From GWE2-51-13 sp041736705 (GTDB lineage Bacteria; Bacillota_I; Bacilli_A; Erysipelotrichales; Erysipelotrichaceae), in contig JBGSTC010000033.1 of assembly GCA_041736705.1 (NCBI GenBank), forward strand, positions 1 through 64,000: DNA of 64,000 bases, read 5' to 3'. Positions 32,814-41,118 of the stretch are shown one piece after another; position 1 is the first letter of the stretch, and each line of letters begins with the position of its first letter. The notes below the pieces were generated by a model, which ran no database searches, was not told the origin of the DNA, and saw only the letters and a list, made by a program, of their open reading frames with translations. Position numbers and translations under genes: made by a program.

Positions 32814-34213
32814 ATCCATTACCACGTTCGACACCGGAAGCCGAAGGCTTGACTTCCATTCAAATTAAAAACTTTATCGCGGACATCGCGGAGATGGGCA
32901 AAGCCGGGATTTCCCAGGAAGTCCACTCCTACATGATCCTTCGCCACGGCAAAGTCGTCGGCGAAGGAAGCTTCGCGCCGTATCAGATCGAGACGCCGCA
33001 TGTCCTGTTCAGCGTCAGTAAATCCTTCACGTCCATGGCGATCGGCATCGCCCAGTCGGAAGGTTTGCTTCATGTGGACGACCTTGTGAGTCGTTACTTG
33101 TCCGAGGATTTCCCGAAGGAAGTCTCTCCCTATCTTGCGAAACTGACCTTGCGCCATTGTTTGACGATGGCGACGGGACATCAAACCGACGCATTGGATG
33201 CAATCCGAGGATCGACGAAACGCTGGGTCAAAGCCGTCCTGAAGCATCCTTTCAACCATGAACCGGGAACCCGTTTCATCTACAACACTGGGGCGACCTA
33301 CCTATTATCCGCCGTCATCCAGAAAATCACGGGGATCACCTTACTTGAGTATCTTAAGCCGAGATTGTTTGAACCGTTGGGGATCACGGAAGCCAAATGG
33401 CAACTGAGTCCGGAAGGCATCAGCACCGGCGGCTTTGGTTTATCGGTCAGCGTCGAATCGATCGCGAAACTCGGCCAACTGTTGCTTCAAAACGGGGTCT
33501 GGGAGGGTCGGCAATTGATCGATCCGAAATGGATCGCGGATGCCACATCCAAACAAATCGAAAACGGAGACGATCCCGACAACGATTGGACCCAAGGCTA
33601 CGGTTATCAATTCTGGCGCTGTACTTTCGATGCCTATCGCGCGGACGGGGCATTCGGGCAATTCATCGTCGTCCTTCCAAAAGAAGACATGGTGGTCGCG
33701 ATCAACTCGGGTGCGGACGACATGGGGTTGATTTTAAAGAAAGTCTGGAAACATTTGCTTCCAAACCAAGCGATTGAACCCGTTCTTCCTGCGGTTGAAT
33801 TATCTTATCCTCCACAAGTCGGGATGGGTTTCGACCATGGAGTCAATCTCGATGGATCGACATACGATCTAAAGCGTCCTCATCCGCTTTTCAGCCAAGT
33901 GAAATTCAACGCTGTGGATGATCGGAACCTCGAATTGATCATCACCAAAGACGGCTGCACGCAACCGCTTCGTATCGGATACGGCCAATGGATCACCCAA
34001 TTGATCCAGACCGGGGAAGACATTGACCGATTATCGTTGAGCGGAGCCTGGACGAAGGAAAACGAACTGACGGTGTTGGTACGCTATATCGAAATGCCCT
34101 ACGTCGGTCGGATGACCTTCACCTTTAAGAAAGATACCTTCGCATTGGACCATTACTGGAACGTCGTTTTCTGGGAAAGAAAACTCACGCATTACACAGG
34201 GACGAAAATTTAG
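32810..34213 (+). CDS. Serine hydrolase, beta-lactamase family (class C/S12)
   Basis: 467 residues. The N-terminal 310 form a beta-lactamase/DD-peptidase-like domain with the S-x-x-K motif Ser68-Lys71 (FSVSKS) and a YNTG motif near residue 162 in place of the usual YxN. The C-terminal ~150 residues are an extra beta-rich domain. There is no signal peptide, so it is cytosolic. Such proteins are esterases or amidases more often than true beta-lactamases, and a lipid-related esterase would fit its coupling to plsY by an ATGA overlap (inference). Confidence 0.82.
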   Translation: MNPLPRSTPEAEGLTSIQIKNFIADIAEMGKAGISQEVHSYMILRHGKVVGEGSFAPYQIETPHVLFSVSKSFTSMAIGIAQSEGLLHVDDLVSRYLSEDFPKEVSPYLAKLTLRHCLTMATGHQTDALDAIRGSTKRWVKAVLKHPFNHEPGTRFIYNTGATYLLSAVIQKITGITLLEYLKPRLFEPLGITEAKWQLSPEGISTGGFGLSVSVESIAKLGQLLLQNGVWEGRQLIDPKWIADATSKQIENGDDPDNDWTQGYGYQFWRCTFDAYRADGAFGQFIVVLPKEDMVVAINSGADDMGLILKKVWKHLLPNQAIEPVLPAVELSYPPQVGMGFDHGVNLDGSTYDLKRPHPLFSQVKFNAVDDRNLELIITKDGCTQPLRIGYGQWITQLIQTGEDIDRLSLSGAWTKENELTVLVRYIEMPYVGRMTFTFKKDTFALDHYWNVVFWERKLTHYTGTKI

Positions 34214-34427
34214 CGAAAGATAAATCAGTCGTTACATCTGTGTTTTGGGGAGATAATCTAAAAATAAATCGGAGTCGTACGGTAGAATTTCCGACGACTC
34301 CGATTTTTTAAGTGGATGGACTAAGATATGTTCATTATTCGAACTTGTGATCTCAATGAATCCAGTCTATCTTAAGATAACTAGTAACACTATTGCTATA
34401 ACACAATTATTCTTATTGAAGTTTTTC
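34214..34427. other. Intergenic region between convergent genes
   Basis: It contains a strong terminator and a perfect 12-base palindrome TATCTTAAGATA at 34368-34379 of unknown meaning. No gene is seen. Confidence 0.5.
34266..34310 (+). terminator. Terminator of the plsY-hydrolase operon
   Basis: A long stem AATCGGAGTCGT/ACGACTCCGATT with a T-run. Confidence 0.85.
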
Positions 34428-35165
34428 CTATAAATTACGGTAGATTTCATCCGTTATGGGTTCTAGCCATTCATTCGACGTTTCGATTCCCGGTAATTCG
34501 ATGGCAAGATGCGAGAACCATTGATCGGACACAGCCCCATGCCAGTGCTTGACTCCTGCAGGAATGGTCACGGCGTCTCCCGGTTTCAACTTGCGGACGC
34601 TTTTCCCTTCTTCTTGAAACCAGCCTTCACCCTCGACACAGAGAAGCAATTGACCGCCTCCTGATTTCGCATGGTGAATGTGCCAGTTGTTTCGGCACCC
34701 CGGTTCAAAAGTCACATTGGCGATAAAGATTGTTTCGTCGGGATTGGTCAGCAACTTGAGATAACTGTTTCCGACAAAGTACTGGGCAAATGCGGTGTTG
34801 GGTTCCCCTTGCCCGAATAGACCGCCATGGTTTTCAGTCAAGTTGTCATCCGCGTAGACTTCGATTGCCATACGGAATGCCGCCCATGCGTTTGGCCATC
34901 CCGCATAGAAAGCGATGTGAGTCAGGATTTCCGCCATTTCCGATCGGGTGACGCCGTTTTTTCTAGCCGATATCAGGTGATAGTTCAGGGAACTGTCCAA
35001 AATACCCTTGCTGACCAGCGCGGTAACCGTCACGATCGAACGTTGTTTGAGTGATAACTTATCCTCCCTTGACCAAATCTCTCCGAAAAGCACGTCATCG
35101 TTCAATTCGGCGAACTTCGGCGCAAAATCATTCAAGGTGTCCCTGCCTGCGGTTTGTTTTACCAT
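34428..35165 (-). CDS. Carboxymuconolactone decarboxylase-cupin fusion
   Basis: 245 residues. Residues 1-110 are an AhpD/CMD-like helical domain (LKQRSIVTVTALV, RKNGVTRSEMAEILTHIAFYAGWPNAWAA), lacking the CxxC of peroxide-reducing AhpD. Residues 125-240 are a cupin barrel with metal-ligand histidines (NWHIHHAKSGGGQ, then KHWHGAV). This fusion is common beside AdhR-type MerR regulators. Likely a metabolic isomerase/decarboxylase or quinone/aldehyde detoxification enzyme; the substrate is unknown. AAGGAGAAC site; it is second in the operon after the Cys-hydrolase. Confidence 0.82.
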   Translation of the reverse strand: MVKQTAGRDTLNDFAPKFAELNDDVLFGEIWSREDKLSLKQRSIVTVTALVSKGILDSSLNYHLISARKNGVTRSEMAEILTHIAFYAGWPNAWAAFRMAIEVYADDNLTENHGGLFGQGEPNTAFAQYFVGNSYLKLLTNPDETIFIANVTFEPGCRNNWHIHHAKSGGGQLLLCVEGEGWFQEEGKSVRKLKPGDAVTIPAGVKHWHGAVSDQWFSHLAIELPGIETSNEWLEPITDEIYRNL

Positions 35166-35199
35166 GTTCTTGTTCTCCTTTTGGTTTTGTGTAGATTTC

Positions 35200-36177
35200 C
35201 TAGGCTTTTAGATAATGATTGAAGAACGTCGTCATCTTGTCAAAGGGGATGATGTCTGTCTTGTCATAGAGGTCGGTGTGAACTGCCCCCGGGATGATCA
35301 AAAGTTCTTTGTTTTCCCCCATAAGTTTCTTGAAAGCATCTTTACTGAAATAGCAGGAGTGCGCTTTCTCACCATGAATCATAAGTACGGCACTTTCAAT
35401 TTCGGCGCTATAATGAAGAATGGGCATATTCAGAAACGACAGTGCGGATGTGACGTTCCACCCGTCGTTTGAATTCAAAGAGCGCTGATGATATCCACGA
35501 TCGGTTTTATAATAGTCATGGTAGTCCTTCACAAAGGACGGCCGATCTTCCGTAACTTTTTTCACCACACCGCCTGTAAGTTGATAGGTACCGCTTATAT
35601 AATCCTTAGTTCGTTGGGCATTCATTGCCTTACGCATCTTCATGCGGTTTTCCACGCTATCCGCCTCGTCGTTGTACCCTTTGGCGATGACGCGAGTCAT
35701 ATCATACATGGTGGATGTCAAGGTGGCTTTGATTCTCGGATCGTTAATGGCGGCATTCAACGCCAAACCGCCCCAGCCGCAGATCCCGATGATCCCGATT
35801 TGTTCAGGATCGACATTGTCTTGAACCGAGAGAAAGTCTACCGCCGCACTGAAATCTTCGGTATTGATATCCGGCGATGCCACATAGCGAGGTTGGCCGC
35901 CGCTCTCTCCGGTAAAAGACGGATCAAAGGCGATCGTCAGAAAACCACGCTCCGCCATTTCCTGCGCATACAGCCCTGAAGACTGTTCCTTGACCGCCCC
36001 GAACGGACCGCTCACTGCGATCGCCGGAAGTTTGCCTGAGGCATTCTTCGGTACATACATGTCTGCCGCCAGTGTGATTCCATAGCGGTTATGGAACATC
36101 ACCTTTCGATGTTCGACGTTTCCGCTTTTCGGAAACACCTTATCCCATTTTTCTGTTAAGATCAATTTTTCTTCCAT
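35200..36177 (-). CDS. Alpha/beta hydrolase, dienelactone-hydrolase-like
   Basis: About 325 residues. Alpha/beta-hydrolase fold whose nucleophile elbow reads GICGWGG, with Cys where most have Ser, as in dienelactone hydrolases. HGEKAHS and GAVHTDLY near the C terminus supply the likely acid region and catalytic His. The ATG at 36177 has GAGGAG 9 bases upstream; the ATG two codons earlier is too close to it. It is the first gene after a MerR-type promoter, divergent from merR. Confidence 0.82.
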   Translation of the reverse strand: MEEKLILTEKWDKVFPKSGNVEHRKVMFHNRYGITLAADMYVPKNASGKLPAIAVSGPFGAVKEQSSGLYAQEMAERGFLTIAFDPSFTGESGGQPRYVASPDINTEDFSAAVDFLSVQDNVDPEQIGIIGICGWGGLALNAAINDPRIKATLTSTMYDMTRVIAKGYNDEADSVENRMKMRKAMNAQRTKDYISGTYQLTGGVVKKVTEDRPSFVKDYHDYYKTDRGYHQRSLNSNDGWNVTSALSFLNMPILHYSAEIESAVLMIHGEKAHSCYFSKDAFKKLMGENKELLIIPGAVHTDLYDKTDIIPFDKMTTFFNHYLKA

Positions 36178-36296
36178 TTTCATTTTCTCCTCTGTTTGTT
36201 GAACCCGCATCCCGATCAAGCGCTTTCTCATGCGTTTCGAATGACTTTTCTCCCCGACCGGGCGGATTGACAATCCCGCGATGTTGCGGTAAGATA

Positions 36297-36327
36297 ATCC
36301 TAATACCTGAACCTAACTTTAGGTCAA
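36297..36327 (-). promoter_or_regulatory. MerR-type promoter and operator
   Basis: Minus-strand TTGACC (36327-36322), a 19-bp spacer and TAGGAT (36302-36297). The palindrome ACCTAA-CT-TTAGGT (36311-36324) sits over the spacer. The overlong spacer with central dyad is the known mark of MerR activation by DNA untwisting. Confidence 0.82.
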
Positions 36328-36374
36328 GTACTATTATCTAGATTTTACAACTTTTTAAAGTAAGGAGAAAACCT

Positions 36375-36815
36375 ATGTATTCAATCGGCCAAGTATCAGA
36401 AATGTTCAATTTACCCATATCCACGCTTCGTTATTATGACAAGGAAGGGTTTTTCCCTGAAATCGCGCGTTCCTCCGGCATTCGTAAATTCACTGAGAAA
36501 GAGATCGAAGCCCTTAGGGTCATCGAATGTCTGAAGAAATCCGGGTTGGAGATCAAAGACATCAAGCTTTTCATTCAATGGTGTCAGCAAGGCAGCGAGA
36601 CCTACGCACAACGGTTGGCATTGTTTCAAGAACAAGCGGAAAGTGTTAAAGTTGAAATCGAAAAATTGGAAAGAACACTCGACATGATCCGCTTCAAGTG
36701 CTGGTATTATGAAATGGCGATCCAAGATGGCGACGAGAACCGGTTGAGAAGTATGTTGCCCGACCACCTGCCGGAAGAGATCCAGACCGTATATGACCAT
36801 GCACATGAAGAATGA
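36375..36815 (+). CDS. MerR family regulator (AdhR-like)
   Basis: 146 residues: MerR winged helix (MYSIGQVSEMFNLPISTLRYYDKEGFFPEIARSSGIRKF), then a long coiled coil (75-115) for dimerisation. One cysteine in the coil region (about 76, WCQQG) and one at 112 could sense electrophiles, as in AdhR/aldehyde-responsive members; this is inference. It is divergent from the hydrolase-cupin operon whose promoter carries its operator. AAGGAGAAA site. Confidence 0.9.
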   Translation: MYSIGQVSEMFNLPISTLRYYDKEGFFPEIARSSGIRKFTEKEIEALRVIECLKKSGLEIKDIKLFIQWCQQGSETYAQRLALFQEQAESVKVEIEKLERTLDMIRFKCWYYEMAIQDGDENRLRSMLPDHLPEEIQTVYDHAHEE

Positions 36816-36865
36816 ATTCGGAAAGAAACGATGAAGATATTAGTAAGAATGTTATTCGAGTCTAA

Positions 36866-36906
36866 AAAGACTGCACTAAAGGATGTAACCTTCGGTGCAG
36901 TCTTTT
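36866..36906. terminator. Bidirectional terminator
   Basis: AAAGACTGCAC, 17-base loop, GTGCAGTCTTT, then TTCTTTT. Shared by merR and the convergent molybdopterin lipoprotein gene. Confidence 0.75.
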
Positions 36907-36909
36907 CTT

Positions 36910-37578
36910 TTAGTCGATGAAATCAGCCACATTGTCATACCCTCTGGATTCCCAGTAGCCTTGATAATTCAAATCGGACGAGAGTTCGATCTCATTTACC
37001 CAACGCGCCCACTTATACCCCAGTTTATCCTCCGCGACGACCATGAAAGGATACCCCATTTCAGGCGGCAAATCGATTCCGTTGGCTTTATAGGCGAGGA
37101 TCAGTTTCTTTTCCTTAATCACCGAATAGGGTAGCGAGGTCGTATAGCCGTCGGTCGCATGGAAGATGACGATGGTCGCGCTTGAAACGGGACCAGCTTG
37201 TTCGATTAACTCCTGAAGCAAGACGCCTTCCCAAAGGATCCTGGCACTCCAACCTTCAACGCAATTCAAGGTGATCATGCGTTGATACAGGTCGAGTTCA
37301 AGGACTTCCTCATAGGTTAGGCTTTGCGGGTTCGCCACCAAGCCGGTGATGCTTAACCGATAAGTTGCGAGATCCACCGTTTGGACGCCGTTGATCGAAT
37401 TATCGCGGGGTCCGACGGCGGGACTTAATATTTTACCTTGATATTCCTTGATTTCCCCTTCACGAAAACGCGCCAAGGAGGCGGAGGAATGCGTATCCGG
37501 ATCATCGTCGATCTTGTTCGAACACGCACCGAGCAGCAACACGAGGAGTATTCCGATCATAAGCGATCTTTTTTTCAT
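36910..37578 (-). CDS. Molybdopterin-binding oxidoreductase-like lipoprotein
   Basis: About 222 residues. Signal peptide with lipobox LLGAC, then a sulfite-oxidase-type molybdopterin domain (YRLSITGLV, LTYEEVLEL, and the Mo-ligand Cys in LNCVEGWSA; later MGYPFMVVAEDKLGYKW). MsrP and SuoX use this fold to reduce methionine sulfoxide or oxidise sulfite outside the cell. I start at 37578, where MKKRS begins the signal peptide after AGGTGAAC. No molybdopterin synthesis genes are in this window. Confidence 0.85.
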   Translation of the reverse strand: MKKRSLMIGILLVLLLGACSNKIDDDPDTHSSASLARFREGEIKEYQGKILSPAVGPRDNSINGVQTVDLATYRLSITGLVANPQSLTYEEVLELDLYQRMITLNCVEGWSARILWEGVLLQELIEQAGPVSSATIVIFHATDGYTTSLPYSVIKEKKLILAYKANGIDLPPEMGYPFMVVAEDKLGYKWARWVNEIELSSDLNYQGYWESRGYDNVADFID

Positions 37579-37639
37579 GGGTTCACCTGTCGTCGGTCTT
37601 TCTCTATCTTGATTATACGACATGTGGATTCAAACGGAT

Positions 37640-37666
37640 AAAAAAGAACGCGATGCGTTCGTTTTT
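37640..37666. terminator. Terminator after the EamA gene
   Basis: AAAAAGAACGC GAT GCGTTCGTTTTT. It works in either direction; the EamA gene reads into it. Confidence 0.75.
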
Positions 37667-37727
37667 CCATGGATGTCGATTAAACCGACTTGAGGAGAAT
37701 CAAATCGTAATTCAAGAATAAATCGGT

Positions 37728-38624
37728 TCAACGTTTGTTTCGTTGACTGAGGGTGATGATGACGACGGCGGTGAGGATGATCAGTGCGGAAATCAAGGCG
37801 GTGCCTTGCAAGGTCTCCTTTCCGATCCACCAGCCGAGGAACACGGCGACGATGGGATTCACGAACGCATAGGTTGAAACCCATGTCGGGTTGACGTTCT
37901 TCATCAGCCAGATATACGAAGTATAGGCGACGACGGAACCGAAGAAGATCAGGTATCCCATCGCAAGTACGGCGTTGACATCGAGGGCGTTGAAATCGAC
38001 CAAGACCCATTCGTTTTGAAGGGTCGCGAAGAGAAGAAGCAGGACGCCGCCAGTGATCATTTGGGTCGAGACGTTATTGAACGGCGAGGCGGGAAGTTTG
38101 GCGAGGCGAGAATACAGGGAACCCGCGGACCAGGACAGAGAGGCCAGTAATAGGGCAAGTAACCCGATGAAATCGAAGGTATCGACGCCTCCTCCCGATG
38201 ACTTCATCACTAACAAGGCGATCCCGAAAATCCCCAGAATAACTCCGGACATCTGTTGGATCGAAGGTTGTTTCCGCTCACCGAAACGCCAGTTCATCAG
38301 CGTGATCCAAAGCGGGACGGATGCGACCATCAGACTGGCGATGGCGGATGGGACGCGTTGATCGGCCCATGCGACCAAACCGTTACCGATGAGAAGCAGA
38401 AGGATGCCGACGATCGCCGCATTCTTGATTTCGTTGAGCTTGGGAAAAGGATCTTTCCTGACTCTCGCGATGGTGAAAAGGACGAGTCCGGCACTCAAGT
38501 GGCGGATCCCCGCCATGATGGCCGGCGTAAAGGAAACCAGGGCGATTTTCATCCCCAGATACGTCCCTCCCCAGAAGACATAGACCGCAATCATCGCCAG
38601 AACAACCAACACCGGTTTTTTCAT
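37728..38624 (-). CDS. EamA/DMT family exporter
   Basis: About 298 residues with ten hydrophobic helices in two EamA repeats (first around 5-135, second 145-285). These carriers export amino acids, nucleotide-sugars or other small metabolites. The ATG at 38624 follows GGGAGGGAAG; an earlier in-frame ATG overlaps the promoter. An extended -10 lies just upstream. Confidence 0.85.
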   Translation of the reverse strand: MKKPVLVVLAMIAVYVFWGGTYLGMKIALVSFTPAIMAGIRHLSAGLVLFTIARVRKDPFPKLNEIKNAAIVGILLLLIGNGLVAWADQRVPSAIASLMVASVPLWITLMNWRFGERKQPSIQQMSGVILGIFGIALLVMKSSGGGVDTFDFIGLLALLLASLSWSAGSLYSRLAKLPASPFNNVSTQMITGGVLLLLFATLQNEWVLVDFNALDVNAVLAMGYLIFFGSVVAYTSYIWLMKNVNPTWVSTYAFVNPIVAVFLGWWIGKETLQGTALISALIILTAVVIITLSQRNKR

Positions 38625-38652
38625 CGCTTCTTCCCTCCCAAAACTTTTTGAC

Positions 38653-38661
38653 ATTATATCA
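38653..38661 (-). promoter_or_regulatory. Extended -10 promoter of the EamA gene
   Basis: Minus-strand TGA-TATAAT, with no recognisable -35. Confidence 0.5.
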
Positions 38662-38673
38662 CGGAAGAGTTGA

Positions 38674-38693
38674 AAAAAACTCCTTGCGGAGTT
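38674..38693 (-). terminator. Terminator of the HD hydrolase gene
   Basis: Minus strand: AACTCC GCAA GGAGTT TTTTT, with a GNRA loop. Confidence 0.8.
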
Positions 38694-38745
38694 AAAGTTT
38701 CACAATTGGGACTTGCATATCTTAATCGATCCAACAAAATGACAA

Positions 38746-39405
38746 TTAGGACTCTTGATCAAAGAAAAAGTCGCTGGCATCCCATTCGTTCTGGAATTCC
38801 GAAAGGAAATCTTCCATAAACCGATGGCGACGTTCCGCGATTTTCTTCGCGCTCTCCGTATTCATCCGGTCTTTGAGTAAAAGCAGTTTTTCATAGAAAT
38901 GATTGATCGTCGTGCCTCGATTGGCGGTATATTCAGCTTGATTCATCGAAAGATTGGGCAGGATGGCGGGATCATGCATGATCCGCCGTTTGTTTCCTCC
39001 AAACGCGAAAGCGCGGGCGATTCCAATCGCCCCGATCGCATCCAGACGATCCGCATCCTGGACGATCTTCCCTTCCAACGATTCACAGGCTATCGTATCC
39101 GTCCCTTTATAGGAAAGGGTCTGGATGATTTCTAGGATTATTTGGATCTTAAACTGATCGATCTTGTGTGCCGTGAGAAATCCTTCCGCGTTTTTTGTTG
39201 AACCTTGCGGACCGCCGAAGAGTTTATAGTCGTCCACATCATGCAAAATCGATGCCAAGGCGACGATCTCTTCATCCGCTTTCTCTTGTCGCGCGATGTT
39301 CATCGCGACGCGATAGACGCGATAGGTATGGTGAAAATCATGCCCCGAGGCTTCTTGACTGAATAGATTTCGTGCGAATTCCAACGCTTCTTCGATCGTT
39401 CTCAT
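38746..39405 (-). CDS. HD domain phosphohydrolase
   Basis: 219 residues, YedJ/metal-dependent HD type. Metal ligands: His in HDFHHTYRV (near 22-30), the HD pair in ILHDVDDYKLFGG (near 54-66), and the final Asp in QDADRLDAIG (near 115-124). These hydrolyse phosphate esters or nucleotides; the precise substrate is unknown. TGAGGG precedes the ATG. Confidence 0.88.
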   Translation of the reverse strand: MRTIEEALEFARNLFSQEASGHDFHHTYRVYRVAMNIARQEKADEEIVALASILHDVDDYKLFGGPQGSTKNAEGFLTAHKIDQFKIQIILEIIQTLSYKGTDTIACESLEGKIVQDADRLDAIGAIGIARAFAFGGNKRRIMHDPAILPNLSMNQAEYTANRGTTINHFYEKLLLLKDRMNTESAKKIAERRHRFMEDFLSEFQNEWDASDFFFDQES

Positions 39406-39481
39406 CGTTATCCCTCACATACTTTTAGGATACCACAACTTGTTCTTCGTTTCTAAGTAACATTTTATTTTCTACCTCTAG

Positions 39482-39508
39482 AAGAAAACCGACGCTTTCG
39501 CATCGGTT
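39482..39508 (-). terminator. Terminator of the sigma/anti-sigma operon
   Basis: Minus strand: AACCGATGC GAAA GCGTCGGTT, then TTCTTC. Nine base pairs with a GNRA loop, beginning three bases after the stop. Confidence 0.82.
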
Positions 39509-39511
39509 CGT

Positions 39512-40447
39512 TTAGTCGTTGGGGTTCCCCGGATTCTCCGGTTTGCCTTTGGGTTTACCGTTTCCGTCGATTTCATCTTCTTCGCCATAGGTCGCTTCCC
39601 AGAGGGCTTTGATGTCAAGACGCAATGCGTCGAGGTCTTCGCCTTCGGTTTCAAGACGCGTCCTCAACGCGGTAACATCGATTTCGTCGCCTTCCAGACG
39701 ATCCAGGAAACGGTCGAGCAAGCCGATGGTCTTGTCGGCTTTACGCACCAACAATTCGTTCTTCTTTTCATAGTTCTTTTTGTTTTCAGGATTGGAGAAG
39801 AATTCCCCGGCGGTATACCAAACCCCGTCGTGCTGGACCATTCCGTTGATTACATACATGCCCAGTGGGACTTTCTTATCGTTGGCTTCAAACCAGGCGA
39901 TCTTTTCGGCCTTCATGACGACGACGTTCACATCGGGCAGTTCCCCGCCGTTTTCGATGATGTCTTTCAAACGTTCGTTCAATTCTTCGGTTTCTTCTTC
40001 CTCGTCATCCACATTCACCGTCGTGACCAGGACATAGTCTTCTTCCAGGTCTTCCGGATCGATGAATCCCGCTTCGGTCGCCATTTCGATGATTTTCAAT
40101 GTGGCTTCTTCGGCGGTGAGTCCGACCAACGACTTATAGTCGAGGGAGCGGGCATCCTTGTTCATGGGTTTGACTCTAACGACAACGCTGTCGGCATCGA
40201 CGGAAAGCTCGATGCTCGGGTTGATGTCGACGGCGACGATCGAGACGATGTTGGATTCCTTGGTGAAGGCCCCCATCTGCATCAATGTGATCCCCAACGC
40301 GAAGACCGCAAGCAGGCTCACGGCGATCGTCGAGAAACGACGGATCTTGATCTTGCGGGATTTCGCCGTGATCTTCGATTGGATCGATTCCAACAGTTCT
40401 CCTTGATTCAATACATTCTCTTCAAAGGTTGATTTTAGTTTTGTCAT
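39512..40447 (-). CDS. RsgI-like anti-sigma factor
   Basis: 311 residues: a cytosolic N terminus (1-35), one membrane helix (38-58), and an RsgI-type extracellular domain (VSIVAVDINPSIELSVD and VKPMNKDA). An acidic, partly coiled region and a Gly/Pro/Lys-rich tail follow. RsgI proteins hold a sigma factor at the membrane and release it on an outside signal. The ATG at 40447 has no nearby ribosome site: a GGAG lies 20 bases up in a small hairpin (40458-40471). A TTG at 40393 with AAGGAG 5 bases before it is a possible alternative start. Downstream of the ECF gene. Confidence 0.82.
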   Translation of the reverse strand: MTKLKSTFEENVLNQGELLESIQSKITAKSRKIKIRRFSTIAVSLLAVFALGITLMQMGAFTKESNIVSIVAVDINPSIELSVDADSVVVRVKPMNKDARSLDYKSLVGLTAEEATLKIIEMATEAGFIDPEDLEEDYVLVTTVNVDDEEEETEELNERLKDIIENGGELPDVNVVVMKAEKIAWFEANDKKVPLGMYVINGMVQHDGVWYTAGEFFSNPENKKNYEKKNELLVRKADKTIGLLDRFLDRLEGDEIDVTALRTRLETEGEDLDALRLDIKALWEATYGEEDEIDGNGKPKGKPENPGNPND

Positions 40448-40522
40448 GGTTGTTTATCGGAAACTTCTCCGACCCCTTTCACTTAGGTAGTGTCGATTCA
40501 TCAAAACTTCGTTGCACATTTC

Positions 40523-41035
40523 TTAAATATCCAACGATTTTTGGATTTTCTTGATTGAACGGTAGTATCTCGCCTTGATCTTCTCTTCCTTGATCGCCAT
40601 CGTTTCCGCGATTTCCGAGAAGGTCATTTCGTAGCGGAACCGGGCGATCAAAATTTTCTTATCCAACTCTTCCATTTGATCGATGATTTCCCAGATTTCG
40701 TCGCTGGTCGCATGCTGAATGGCTTCAAGGGCGCTGTCCGAATCTTCCGGGATGTTTTGGACCCAATCCTCGTCCGTATCCTGCACGACGATCCGTTTCG
40801 CTTTCTTATAGAAGTTTGCGATTTTATTCTGCGCGATCTTGATCAGATAGGCTTCAGGTTCATCGATCTTCTTGCCCTTTAGTAAGGCATCATGATAGAG
40901 ATCGACATAAACATTCTGAAGGATATCCTTGGACTCGTCTATCTTGTCCATCTTGAAAAAGACATAGCGGCTGACCGCGGGATAGGTCGAGCGATAGATT
41001 TCGTTAAACATCTCGTCGATTTCATGCTTTTTCAT
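40523..41035 (-). CDS. ECF-type RNA polymerase sigma factor
   Basis: About 170 residues with sigma region 2 (YRSTYPAVSRYVFFKMDKIDESKDILQNVYVDLY, near 13-47) and region 4 (MTFSEIAETMAIKEEKIKARYYRSIKKI, near 135-165), without region 3. It likely directs an envelope stress or surface regulon, kept inactive by the membrane anti-sigma encoded next. ATG at 41035 with AGAGGGA; an earlier in-frame ATG overlaps the promoter. Confidence 0.9.
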   Translation of the reverse strand: MKKHEIDEMFNEIYRSTYPAVSRYVFFKMDKIDESKDILQNVYVDLYHDALLKGKKIDEPEAYLIKIAQNKIANFYKKAKRIVVQDTDEDWVQNIPEDSDSALEAIQHATSDEIWEIIDQMEELDKKILIARFRYEMTFSEIAETMAIKEEKIKARYYRSIKKIQKSLDI

Positions 41036-41053
41036 ATGGATCCCTCTAGGTTT

Positions 41054-41082
41054 AGTGTAGGCGTACAAATCCATTGCGTCAA
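41054..41082 (-). promoter_or_regulatory. Promoter of the sigma/anti-sigma operon
   Basis: Minus-strand TTGACG, 17 bp, TACACT. It looks sigma-A-like, so the pair seems to be made by housekeeping polymerase. Confidence 0.7.
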
Positions 41083-41088
41083 GAAAGA

Positions 41089-41112
41089 AGAAAACGTGCA
41101 TCGCACGTTTTC
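41089..41112 (-). terminator. Terminator of the acpP-ptsI operon
   Basis: A GAAAACGTGC/GCACGTTTTC stem with a 3-base loop and a T-rich tail on the minus strand. Confidence 0.75.
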
Positions 41113-41118
41113 GGTTGG

